11,379 bases of DNA from positions 1-11,379 of the forward strand of contig CAZIMM010000069.1 of assembly GCA_964540415.1 (NCBI GenBank), in the 5' to 3' direction. The notes beneath the pieces were generated by a model. It saw only the letters and a list, made by a program, of their open reading frames with translations. It was not told where the DNA came from and did no database searches. A program made the position numbers and the translations under genes. Below, piece after piece: positions 5,347 to 11,379 of the stretch. Every line of letters starts with the position of its first letter. Positions within the stretch are counted from its first letter, which is position 1. The stretch comes from CAZIMM01 sp964540415. GTDB lineage: Bacteria; Bacillota; Clostridia; Oscillospirales; Acutalibacteraceae.

Positions 5347-5888
5347 AAAAATTTGTTTTGGCTTCCGCCTCTCCGCGGCGTTCGGAAATTCTGAAAAATG
5401 CGGGTTTTGACTTTTCGGTTGACCCAGCAGACGTTGACGAGTCCGTTCCCGAGGGATTACAGCCCGAAGAATATGTAAAGTATTTGGCCATTACAAAGGC
5501 CAATGCAGTTGCCGCAAGGCACCGTGGCGCAGCAATTGTCAGCGCTGACACTATTGTTGTGCTTGACGGAAAAATTTTAGGGAAACCGCATGACAGAGCC
5601 GATGCAAGGAAAATGCTCTGCATGTTGTCCGGCAAAAGCCACAGCGTTTTTACGGGCTTTTGCATTTTGGAGGGCACAACAGAAAGAGCGTACTGTTGTG
5701 AGACAATTGTAAAGTTTTACACCTTGACATATGAAATAATCGAGAATTATCTTGCTTCAGGTGAAAGCATGGACAAAGCAGGCTCTTACGGAATACAGGG
5801 GCTCGGCTGTTTGCTTGTTGAGAAAATAGACGGCGATTATTTCAACGTGGTCGGCTTTCCGGTATCATTATTTAATCAAGTTTTTTAA
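5343..5888 (+). CDS. maf: Maf-family nucleoside triphosphate pyrophosphatase (dTTP/UTP type)
   Basis: A 181-residue Maf/Ham1-superfamily protein. The N-terminal loop LASASPRR (6-13), SADTIVVLDGKILGKP (67-82) and AGSYGIQGLG (146-155) are the conserved Maf motifs that bind the nucleotide phosphates and metal. The GSYGIQG form is typical of YhdE-type enzymes, which hydrolyse dTTP, UTP and modified pyrimidine nucleotides to monophosphates, preventing their incorporation into nucleic acids; some members also influence septation. The ATG overlaps the Nudix stop by four bases, and the length is normal. The 3' end is followed by 27 bases and then the fucosidase gene, with no terminator between them. 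Confidence 0.93.
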   Translation: MKKFVLASASPRRSEILKNAGFDFSVDPADVDESVPEGLQPEEYVKYLAITKANAVAARHRGAAIVSADTIVVLDGKILGKPHDRADARKMLCMLSGKSHSVFTGFCILEGTTERAYCCETIVKFYTLTYEIIENYLASGESMDKAGSYGIQGLGCLLVEKIDGDYFNVVGFPVSLFNQVF

Positions 5889-5915
5889 TTAAATATATGG
5901 GAAAGAGGTAAAATT

Positions 5916-7181
5916 ATGGCTTATGAATTCAATGTAAGAAAAACTCCCGGAGACACCGCTTGGTTCACGCACGACCGTTTCGGAATGTTCATTCACTGGG
6001 GGCTCTATGCTTTGCCGGCAAGGCACGAGTGGGTTATGAACATTGAAAAGATCAAAGACGAGGACTACATAAAATATTTTGAAAATTTTAACCCCGATCT
6101 CTTCAATCCGACCGAATGGGCGAAGGCAGCAAAAGCAGCGGGCATGAAATACGCTGTGCTGACAACCAAGCACCATGAGGGCTTTTGCCTCTTTGATTCA
6201 AAATACACAGATTTCAAAGCAACCAACACCGCTGCCGGCCGCGACCTTGTGAAGGAATATGTTGACGCATTCCGCGCGGAGGGTCTGAAGGTTGGTTTTT
6301 ACTATTCACTGCTCGACTGGCATCATCCCGATTTTCCGATTGACGGACTGCATCCGCGCCGCGATGACGAGGACGCAATTAAAAAGAACAAATCGCGCGA
6401 TGTAAAAAAATATGCCGAGTATATGCGCAATCAGGTCACCGAATTGTTGACCAATTACGGCAAAATCGACATTCTCTGGTTTGATTTTTCATATTCAGGA
6501 AACGAACACAAGGGTTTGCGCGGAAAAGGCAAGGATGATTGGGAGGCGGAGAAGCTGCTTGCGCTTGCAAGAAAGCTTATGCCCGGCATAATTATTGACA
6601 ACAGAACCGAAATCGAGCAGGATTTGTGGACTCCCGAGCAGTGGCAGCCCACCGAATGGGTGCGCGACAGCGACGGAAACCTTGTTGTTTGGGAGGCCTG
6701 CCAGACCTTCAGCGGTTCATGGGGCTATCACCGTGACGAGCAGACCTGGAAAACTCCCGAGATGCTCATTCGTATGCTTGTAAACACCGTCAGCTGCGGA
6801 GGCAATCTGCTGCTGAACGTCGGCCCGACTGCGAGAGGATACTTTGACCACAGGGCAGTCGATGCTCTTTCGGCAATCGGCGATTGGATGAAATACAACT
6901 CACGCAGCATCTACGGCTGCACGCAGTCCGAATACTCAGCTCCTTCCGACCTCAGATATACCCAGAACGACAACCGTCTTTATGTCCATATTTTCGCATA
7001 TCCGTTCCGCAATATTGAGCTCAAGGGCTTTGCGGACAGAATTAAATACGCTCAATTCCTGCACGATGCTTCCGAAGTGGCATATGAAGTCGACACTGAA
7101 AAGAACACCGTCAAGTTTGAGCTTCCTCCGGTCAAACCGAATACCGCTGTTCCGGTCATCGAAATTATGCTTAAGGACTGA
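5916..7181 (+). CDS. Alpha-L-fucosidase, glycoside hydrolase family 29, cytoplasmic
   Basis: A 421-residue GH29 protein. The (beta/alpha)8 domain shows RFGMFIHWGLYALPA (21-35), TTKHHEGFCLFDS (83-95, paired His in the active site) and IDILWFD (184-190), where D190 is the expected nucleophile. WEACQTFSGSWGY (259-271) and SCGGNLLLNVGP (293-304) are also typical, and a beta-sandwich of about 80 residues follows. The acid/base residue differs among subfamilies and cannot be fixed by eye; E232, E234 and E260 are candidates. It releases L-fucose from fucosylated glycans by a retaining mechanism. There is no signal peptide, so the substrates must be imported oligosaccharides or glycosides. The ATG has AGAGG seven bases upstream. 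nagA begins five bases after its stop, which suggests action on fucosyl-N-acetylglucosamine-containing glycans of host origin; this is an inference from context. Confidence 0.92.
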   Translation: MAYEFNVRKTPGDTAWFTHDRFGMFIHWGLYALPARHEWVMNIEKIKDEDYIKYFENFNPDLFNPTEWAKAAKAAGMKYAVLTTKHHEGFCLFDSKYTDFKATNTAAGRDLVKEYVDAFRAEGLKVGFYYSLLDWHHPDFPIDGLHPRRDDEDAIKKNKSRDVKKYAEYMRNQVTELLTNYGKIDILWFDFSYSGNEHKGLRGKGKDDWEAEKLLALARKLMPGIIIDNRTEIEQDLWTPEQWQPTEWVRDSDGNLVVWEACQTFSGSWGYHRDEQTWKTPEMLIRMLVNTVSCGGNLLLNVGPTARGYFDHRAVDALSAIGDWMKYNSRSIYGCTQSEYSAPSDLRYTQNDNRLYVHIFAYPFRNIELKGFADRIKYAQFLHDASEVAYEVDTEKNTVKFELPPVKPNTAVPVIEIMLKD

Positions 7182-7186
7182 TTGAG

Positions 7187-8305
7187 TTGATCATAAAAAA
7201 CGCCACAGTATACGACAGCAGCTTTGAAGCGAAAAAAACCGACATAAAAGTCGAAAACGGTGTTATCACCGAGCTTGGCGAGAATCTCCGCGGCGACGGC
7301 GAGCTTGATTTTTCCGGGCTAACCGTCTATCCTGGCTTCATTGACATTCATATGCACGGCGGCAACATGGCGGACACCTCCGACGGCACAGCTGAGGCAA
7401 TTCAGACCTTGAGCACCTATCTTGCCGACAGAGGCATCACCTCCTTCTGCCCCGCGACAATGACGCTGCCGGAAGAAAGAATCGCCGCGTCGTTCAGAGC
7501 CGTCAACGCTTGCATGGGCAAGGAAAAGGGTGCCTATATTCACGGCATGAATCTTGAAGGGCCGTTTATTTCAATGACCTGCAAGGGTGCACAACCCGGT
7601 GAATACGTCAGAAAGCCGGACATTGCGGAGTTTGAAAGGCTCAGTGCCCTGTGCAAGGTGAGCCTTGTCGACATAGCCCCGGAGGAGGATGACGGCTTTC
7701 GGTTTTCGGAAACTGTATCAAAGCGCTGCACCGTTTCGGCGGCGCACACCTGCGGGAGCTATGAAACTGTGACCGAAAGCTTTGCGCACGGAGTCAGCCA
7801 CACAACGCATCTTTTCAACGGAATGCAACCGATTGTCAACCGCAATCCCGGCGCCGTAATGGCGGTGCTCGACAATAATCACGTCACAGCGGAACTGATT
7901 TGTGACGGGAAGCACATCCATGCATCCATTCTTCGCCTCGCCTTCAAAACACTGGGCGAGAGCAGGACGGTTATTGTCAGTGATTCAATGATGGCTGCCG
8001 GCTGCGGCGACGGAGAATATATGCTCGGAGGGCAGACGGTTTATGTCCGCGGCGGCACTGCGACACTTGCGGACGGCACCTTCGCGGCAAGCACGGCGAA
8101 CATTTTTGACGAGTTTAAAATCATGCTTTCTATTGGCATACCGTTCAGGCAGGCACTCAAGTCCTGCACCATAAACCCCGCCCGCGTTATAAAAGCGGAT
8201 GCCGAAGTCGGCAGCATTGCTGTGGGCAAAGCGGCTGACCTGACGGTTGTTGACGGTGACATCAACCTCAAAGCAGTGTTTATTAAGGGAAAAAGATACA
8301 AATAA
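7187..8305 (+). CDS. nagA: N-acetylglucosamine-6-phosphate deacetylase
   Basis: A 372-residue amidohydrolase that converts GlcNAc-6-phosphate to glucosamine-6-phosphate and acetate, feeding amino sugars into glycolysis or peptidoglycan synthesis. Visible elements are the metal-site HMH in FIDIHMHGG (51-59), E124 in NLEGPF, H187 (AAHTCGS), H208 in HLFNGM, and the catalytic D266 in VSDSMMAAG. The length (about 370-390 in the family) is complete. AAHTCGS deviates slightly from the more usual GHTxA, but the metal ligand is kept. The start is a TTG at 7187 with AAGGA about nine bases upstream, inside the end of the fucosidase gene. It is followed by the PHP gene after 43 bases. No nagB or sugar transporter is in the window. 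Confidence 0.95.
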   Translation: MIIKNATVYDSSFEAKKTDIKVENGVITELGENLRGDGELDFSGLTVYPGFIDIHMHGGNMADTSDGTAEAIQTLSTYLADRGITSFCPATMTLPEERIAASFRAVNACMGKEKGAYIHGMNLEGPFISMTCKGAQPGEYVRKPDIAEFERLSALCKVSLVDIAPEEDDGFRFSETVSKRCTVSAAHTCGSYETVTESFAHGVSHTTHLFNGMQPIVNRNPGAVMAVLDNNHVTAELICDGKHIHASILRLAFKTLGESRTVIVSDSMMAAGCGDGEYMLGGQTVYVRGGTATLADGTFAASTANIFDEFKIMLSIGIPFRQALKSCTINPARVIKADAEVGSIAVGKAADLTVVDGDINLKAVFIKGKRYK

Positions 8306-8306
8306 A

Positions 8307-8327
8307 CCCGCCGCCTTCCGGCACGGG
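8307..8327 (+). repeat. Small hairpin between nagA and the PHP gene
   Basis: CCCG plus CCG (8307-8313) pairs with CGG plus CGGG (8319-8327) with a two-base bulge and a five-base loop, ending seven bases before the AAGGAG of the PHP gene. There is no T-run, so it is not a terminator; it may mark an mRNA processing or stability element. Confidence 0.35.
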
Positions 8328-8348
8328 ATAAATAAGGAGACACGTTTT

Positions 8349-9077
8349 TTGGACACACACATATCATCAGCTGTAAAAGCCGCATTGCAGGAATACAGGT
8401 TTAAGCTTGAACTTCACGCTCACAGCTCGCCTGCAAGCACCTGCAGTGAAATTCCTCCGGAGCTGCTTGTTGAAAACTACAGTGATCTCGGCTACAACGC
8501 TGTTGTTTTGACCAACCATTTCACTGCAGAGCATATTTTGCAGGGCAATTTTGAAGTTCTTGTTGACGAGTATCTGGAGGATTATTTGCACGCGAAAAAG
8601 CGCGGTGATGAACTGGGATTGAATGTGATTCTCGGCGCTGAAATACGCTTTCTTGAGAACTGCAATGATTATCTCGTTTACGGCATTAACCGTGACGAGC
8701 TTCTTCGCATCTGTGAGTTCTTTGCTTACGGTGAAATAAAGGATTTTTATACCGGGTTCAAGAACGACAAAAATGTCATCATTCAGGCGCACCCGCTGAG
8801 AAACGGCATTGAGCTTGTTGAGCAGGAATATCTCGACGGCATTGAGGCGTTCAACATGCACCCAAACCACAATTCGCGCGTCGGAGTTGCCGCCGGTATT
8901 GCCCGCGAAAGAGGCCAGCTTCTGCTCGCGGGAACCGATTATCACCATCCGGGTCACGAAGGCATTGCTGCAATGAAGTCAAGGGTTCTCCCCTCCGATT
9001 CATACGAATTGGCACAGCTTCTCAAGAGCAGGGACTATTACTTTGAAATCGGCGGATGCACTTTGCTTGATATCTGA
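8349..9077 (+). CDS. PHP-domain metal-dependent phosphoesterase
   Basis: A 242-residue protein of the PHP superfamily (trinuclear metal phosphoesterases related to histidinol phosphatase and the PolIII PHP domain). The metal-binding motifs, in order, are ELHAHSS (H23, H25), LTNHF (H57), GAEIRF (E98), IIQAHPLRNG (H148), FNMHPNH (H171) and AGTDYHHPGHEG (D197, H199/H200). All appear intact, so it should be an active enzyme, but the substrate is unknown. The start is a TTG at 8349 with AAGGAG nine bases upstream; an in-frame upstream start at 8247 would overlap nagA heavily. PHP genes of this kind also occur in clostridial hydrogenase gene clusters beside DRTGG and RsbW-like genes; here it is about 4.5 kb from that trio, in a sugar/housekeeping unit. 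Confidence 0.87.
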   Translation: MDTHISSAVKAALQEYRFKLELHAHSSPASTCSEIPPELLVENYSDLGYNAVVLTNHFTAEHILQGNFEVLVDEYLEDYLHAKKRGDELGLNVILGAEIRFLENCNDYLVYGINRDELLRICEFFAYGEIKDFYTGFKNDKNVIIQAHPLRNGIELVEQEYLDGIEAFNMHPNHNSRVGVAAGIARERGQLLLAGTDYHHPGHEGIAAMKSRVLPSDSYELAQLLKSRDYYFEIGGCTLLDI

Positions 9078-9103
9078 AAAACATTCTGAAAGGTCGGTTG
9101 GGC

Positions 9104-10036
9104 ATGGACACACAGTGGACAGAAATACTCATAAACATCGACTCGCGCCATCTCGACACTGCCGCAGCGATAGCTCAATTGATTGTCAACGGCATTTATA
9201 TTGAGGATTACCGTAATCTTGCGGAGGAAGCCAAAGAGATTTCCGGAATTGACCTCATTGATGAGGAGCTTCTGAAAAAGGACCCGGCTAAGGCAATAAT
9301 TCATGTATACCTTTCCCCGCAGGAAAATCCGGCGGAGGCTGTTGCCTTTTTGTCTGAAAGGCTGAATGCGCATGGCATTGAACATACAATTGACACGCAA
9401 GGCTGCCGAAACGAGGATTGGGAAAACAATTGGAAAAAATACTTCAAGCCAATCAAGGTCGGCGAAAGACTGCTCATCCGCCCTGTCTGGGAGGATGAAT
9501 TCGATGCACAGGGGCGTGTTGTGCTTGACCTTGAGCCGGGTCTTGCTTTCGGTTCCGGCACACATGAAACAACACGGCTGTGCCTTGAGGCGATTGAGCC
9601 GCATATCAACAAAAACACGCGAATGCTGGATGTCGGCTGCGGCAGCGGTATTTTGAGCGTTGCTTCTCTGCTTCTCGGTGCAAAAGAAGCTGTCGGTGTT
9701 GACATTGACGCTTTGGCAGTGAAAACCGCCGTTGAAAACGGCGAGCGCAACGGCTTTTCCTCTCCCCGCTACACTGTGCACAGGGGCAACCTTGCCGACA
9801 CAGTAACCGGCACTTTCGACGTGATTGCCGCAAACATTGTTGCAGACGTGGTGATTATTTTTGCCTCCCAGGTCGGAGAGTTTTTGAAGCCGGACGGCGT
9901 TTTCATTGCTTCCGGCATCATCGACTCACGGGAGAAGGATGTTCTAGACGCTTTTGAAAAATACGGTTTTGACATCGCAGCGCGGCACGAAAAGAACAAC
10001 TGGCTGTGCTTTGAATGCTTCAAAAAACAGAGGTGA
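9104..10036 (+). CDS. prmA: Ribosomal protein L11 methyltransferase
   Basis: A 310-residue SAM-dependent methyltransferase that trimethylates ribosomal protein L11. An N-terminal substrate-recognition domain (about 1-110) precedes the Rossmann fold. LAFGSGTHETT (147-157) is the PrmA-specific motif, MLDVGCGSGILSVASLLLG (174-192) is SAM motif I, GVDID (198-202) holds the acidic residue for the ribose, and AANIVADV (242-249) replaces the NPPY-type motif IV. The length matches Firmicute PrmA proteins. The ATG at 9104 is chosen because GAAAGG ends ten bases before it; a TTG six bases further upstream (9098) is only four bases from that site. The gene lies 26 bases after the PHP gene and is followed by the flavodoxin gene after six bases. 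Confidence 0.95.
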   Translation: MDTQWTEILINIDSRHLDTAAAIAQLIVNGIYIEDYRNLAEEAKEISGIDLIDEELLKKDPAKAIIHVYLSPQENPAEAVAFLSERLNAHGIEHTIDTQGCRNEDWENNWKKYFKPIKVGERLLIRPVWEDEFDAQGRVVLDLEPGLAFGSGTHETTRLCLEAIEPHINKNTRMLDVGCGSGILSVASLLLGAKEAVGVDIDALAVKTAVENGERNGFSSPRYTVHRGNLADTVTGTFDVIAANIVADVVIIFASQVGEFLKPDGVFIASGIIDSREKDVLDAFEKYGFDIAARHEKNNWLCFECFKKQR

Positions 10037-10042
10037 CACTCT

Positions 10043-10516
10043 TTGAAAACAGCAATAGTATATTCATCAAAAACCGGAACTGTGAAAAAATGCGCAGAGC
10101 TGATTCGGGATATGCTCTCAGATGCGGAACTTTTTTCGCTGGAAAAGCGCTCCTGTGATTTTTCAAGGTTTGATACTCTTGTTTTCGGCACATATATCCG
10201 CATGGGCAGGCCGTCAAGAGCGCTTGTCAAGCTTGCGAAGAAAAATCCAACGCTGCCCGAGAAATGGCGCTGTGCCGTTTTTGTCTGCGGATGCACGGGC
10301 AATCCTGTTGAAGCTCTGAACAAAGCCCTGCCGGAGGAGTTTTTGAGTCACTGCGTTATCGTTTCAGGCTTCGGCGGAGAGCTGAGCCCGGAGAACGCAT
10401 CCGGCCTTGAAAAGAAGATGCTTCAAAAAATGCTCGGCGACGCCCGGGCAAGCGAATCCGTTCCCGAAATTAACATTGAAAAAATAAACTTGTTTGTGGA
10501 GGAAATAGCCGAATAA
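10043..10516 (+). CDS. Flavodoxin-domain protein
   Basis: A 157-residue flavodoxin-fold protein. The FMN phosphate-binding loop is YSSKTGTVKK (7-16); VFGTYIRMGRPS (47-58) and VFVCGCTGNP (79-88) fall where loops contact the isoalloxazine ring. GTYIRMG recalls the GxSIRYG of HemG-type protoporphyrinogen oxidases, but no haem genes are near, so a general low-potential electron carrier or flavin reductase is equally possible. The start is a TTG at 10043 with AGAGG eight bases upstream, overlapping the prmA stop. It is the last gene of the unit; the next terminator on this strand is at 10640. The fold assignment is confident, the role is not. Confidence 0.85.
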   Translation: MKTAIVYSSKTGTVKKCAELIRDMLSDAELFSLEKRSCDFSRFDTLVFGTYIRMGRPSRALVKLAKKNPTLPEKWRCAVFVCGCTGNPVEALNKALPEEFLSHCVIVSGFGGELSPENASGLEKKMLQKMLGDARASESVPEINIEKINLFVEEIAE

Positions 10517-10639
10517 GCAGCGCCTTCACCGGGCCCGAGGGGTGCACTGCAAAAGCAATCATCGTAGAGGACATCGTTTTGCATAAGCCTGGCAAAAACA
10601 AGTTTTGCCGTTTGCTCCGATGCACCTGTTGAACAGATT
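10517..10639 (+). other. Inverted-repeat-rich 3' segment, candidate structured RNA
   Basis: This 123-base stretch between the flavodoxin stop and the terminator has no plausible gene but unusually many complementary arms. TGCAAAA (10548-10554) pairs with TTTTGCA (10577-10583). GGCAAAA (10591-10597) pairs with TTTTGCC (10603-10609) around a five-base loop, extended by AGC/GCT outside. GGTGCA (10541-10546) can pair with TGCACC (10621-10626), enclosing both. A GC-rich hairpin GCAG...CTGC (10517-10550) competes with the last. No promoter of its own is convincing, so it may be a 3' UTR or an sRNA processed from it. It was not matched to any known RNA family. Confidence 0.4.
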
Positions 10640-10676
10640 AAAACACACCGTTCTAATTGCACGGTGTGTTTTTTAT
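10640..10676 (+). terminator. Strong intrinsic terminator of the seven-gene unit
   Basis: AAACACACCGT (10641-10651) and ACGGTGTGTTT (10661-10671) form a perfect 11-bp stem with a nine-base loop, followed by a T-run continuing to 10674. It closes the plus-strand transcription unit that ends with the flavodoxin gene. Confidence 0.92.
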
Positions 10677-10680
10677 TATT

Positions 10681-10713
10681 AAAAAACAGACTGTTACCAA
10701 AGCAACAGTCTGT
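10681..10713 (-). terminator. Intrinsic terminator after spoVM
   Basis: On the minus strand ACAGACTGTT (10713-10704) and AACAGTCTGT (10695-10686) form a perfect 10-bp stem with an eight-base loop, followed by TTTTTT (10686-10681). It lies 16 bases past the spoVM stop and directly abuts the plus-strand terminator, insulating the two convergent units. Confidence 0.9.
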
Positions 10714-10728
10714 CTGAGGTTATAATTT

Positions 10729-10818
10729 TTACTGAATTGTCGGCCGACGGCCGATACCAAACAAAAGGCGAAGAAGACCTCCGAGCATTTTCGGACTGCG
10801 AAATACGATAATTTTCAT
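10729..10818 (-). CDS. spoVM: Stage V sporulation protein M (SpoVM), 29 residues
   Basis: The reading frame encodes a 29-residue amphipathic peptide beginning MKIIVFRSPKMLGGLLRLL and ending IGRRPTIQ. Aligned without gaps to Bacillus subtilis SpoVM (26 residues, MKFYTIKLPKFLGG...), it keeps M1, K2, P9, K10, L12, G13, G14, R17, G21 and R24. P9 is the residue needed for shallow insertion into the positively curved forespore membrane. SpoVM marks the forespore surface and anchors the SpoIVA ATPase to start coat assembly. AAAGGGG lies eight bases before the ATG. It follows rsgA on the same strand by 59 bases; in B. subtilis spoVM lies just downstream of rsgA-rpe-thiN, which supports the call. In the mother cell it is expected to be sigma-E dependent, but no clear sigma-E promoter was found. 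It ends in its own terminator. Its small size makes it easy to miss in automatic annotation. Confidence 0.92.
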   Translation of the reverse strand: MKIIVFRSPKMLGGLLRLLFGIGRRPTIQ

Positions 10819-10825
10819 GATTAAT

Positions 10826-10869
10826 ACCCCTTTCAGCTGACAGTTCACTACAGTCTATTCAAAAGGGGT
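10826..10869 (-). promoter_or_regulatory. Inverted repeat that could mask the spoVM ribosome binding site
   Basis: On the minus strand ACCCCTTT (10869-10862) is complementary to AAAGGGGT (10833-10826), which is the spoVM Shine-Dalgarno sequence. The 28-base loop is long. In a transcript reading through from rsgA the site could be sequestered, while a transcript starting between the arms would leave it free. The role is inferred; only the 8-bp complementarity is directly seen. Confidence 0.45.
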
Positions 10870-10877
10870 TAAATGTG

Positions 10878-11379
10878 TTACAGTTGCCACTCACGAAAAT
10901 TTTTAACTTCATTATAAAGTGCAACATAACCCTCGTGTCTGCTGCGCGGAATGGTTCCGTTTTCAACCGCCTCAACAATTTTGCAGCCGCTGTCCGCAAC
11001 GTGAGTGCAGCTTGAAAAGCGGCACTTTCCGAGATAGGGCAGAAACTCCTTAAAGCAAAACGGAAGCTCATCCCTGAGGATAACCTTGCCGGCGCTGTCC
11101 TTGTCGAGCGATGCAAAGCCGGGTGTGTCCGCAACATAACCGCCGCAGGCGGGATAAAGCTCAACATACCTGGTTGTGTGTCTGCCGCGGCCGAGCTTTT
11201 CGCTGATTTCACCTGTCGGAAGTGCAAGCCTGCTGTCGATCCTGTTGAGCAGCGACGATTTGCCGACACCGGAATTGCCCGCAAAGGCACAGACCCTGCC
11301 CTCAATTGCCCCCCTCACCCTGTCAACTCCGTCACCGCTGAGGGCGCAAACCGAATAGGTGTCAAAGCCCGCGAGCGAA
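10878..11379 (-). CDS. rsgA: Ribosome small subunit GTPase RsgA, C-terminal part (5' end beyond the window)
   Basis: The frame stays open to the window edge, so about 166 C-terminal residues are present; the OB-fold and the start of the GTPase domain are outside. RsgA is a circularly permuted GTPase (G4-G1-G3 order) that helps late 30S maturation. Visible are the P-loop GNSGVGKSSLLN, GRGRHTTRYVEL (switch region), VADTPGF (G3) and the C-terminal zinc-binding region CRFSSCTHVADSGC (C-x4-C-x-H-x5-C). A GTG at 11318 within the frame is not the start, because conserved sequence (for example VCALSGDGVDRV) continues upstream. spoVM follows on the same strand. In Firmicutes rsgA commonly follows the prpC-prkC phosphatase/kinase pair, which would lie outside the window. 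Confidence 0.95.
   Translation of the reverse strand, partial: SLAGFDTYSVCALSGDGVDRVRGAIEGRVCAFAGNSGVGKSSLLNRIDSRLALPTGEISEKLGRGRHTTRYVELYPACGGYVADTPGFASLDKDSAGKVILRDELPFCFKEFLPYLGKCRFSSCTHVADSGCKIVEAVENGTIPRSRHEGYVALYNEVKNFREWQL

Noticed and set aside
8367..8957. Minus-strand 196-codon open frame opposite the PHP gene
   Set aside because: The plus strand encodes all PHP metal-binding motifs; this frame has no recognisable domain.
9038..9781. Minus-strand 247-codon open frame opposite prmA
   Set aside because: It is antisense to a clear PrmA gene with SAM motifs, and no promoter or ribosome binding site favours it.
10423..10662. Minus-strand 79-codon open frame covering the flavodoxin end and the inverted-repeat region
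   Set aside because: It begins inside the plus-strand terminator stem, past the spoVM terminator, and has no family resemblance.
10517..10676. T-box or riboswitch controlling a downstream gene
   Set aside because: No T-box motif was found, and no plus-strand gene follows the terminator; the next genes are on the opposite strand.

Overview
The window looks like a chromosomal segment of an anaerobic, endospore-forming Clostridia-type Firmicute of moderate GC. The evidence is a spoVM gene, a Firmicute-style infC-rpmI-rplT operon with a transcription attenuator in its leader, a clostridial three-gene set built around an [FeFe]-hydrogenase-like protein, and strong AGGAGG-like ribosome binding sites. 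Species cannot be set from the sequence alone. No mobile elements, CRISPR arrays, tRNAs or rRNAs were seen; most of the window is conserved core and accessory metabolism.

Layout. (1) Positions 1-1024, minus strand: the translation operon infC (IF3) - rpmI (L35) - rplT (L20, only its first 11 codons). It has a near-consensus promoter and a ~150-nt leader that can form either an antiterminator or an intrinsic terminator. infC appears to start at ATT. (2) 1035-1612, minus: a single C_GCAxxG_C_C redox-type protein gene with its own consensus promoter and a probable weak terminator. (3) 1655-3804, plus: a promoter and a tight three-gene unit encoding a DRTGG-domain protein, an RsbW/SpoIIAB-like ATPase and an [FeFe]-hydrogenase-like iron-sulfur protein. 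The last keeps all H-cluster cysteine ligands but has Ala where catalytic enzymes have the proton-relay Cys. This is the most interesting system in the window: a likely H2/redox sensor coupled to a partner-switching kinase. (4) 3821-4711, minus: an M14 zinc peptidase, convergent with the previous unit.

(5) 4801-10516, plus: seven closely spaced genes that probably form one transcription unit: Nudix (ADP-ribose pyrophosphatase type), maf, a GH29 alpha-L-fucosidase without a signal peptide, nagA, a PHP-domain phosphoesterase, prmA and a flavodoxin-like protein. They combine nucleotide house-cleaning, intracellular processing of fucosylated amino sugars and ribosomal protein methylation. Three of the seven use TTG starts. 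The unit ends in a 124-nt segment rich in inverted repeats followed by a strong terminator at 10640-10676. (6) 10681-11379, minus: rsgA (5' end outside the window), then a 29-codon gene that is clearly spoVM, then its own terminator. The two terminators lie back to back between the convergent units.
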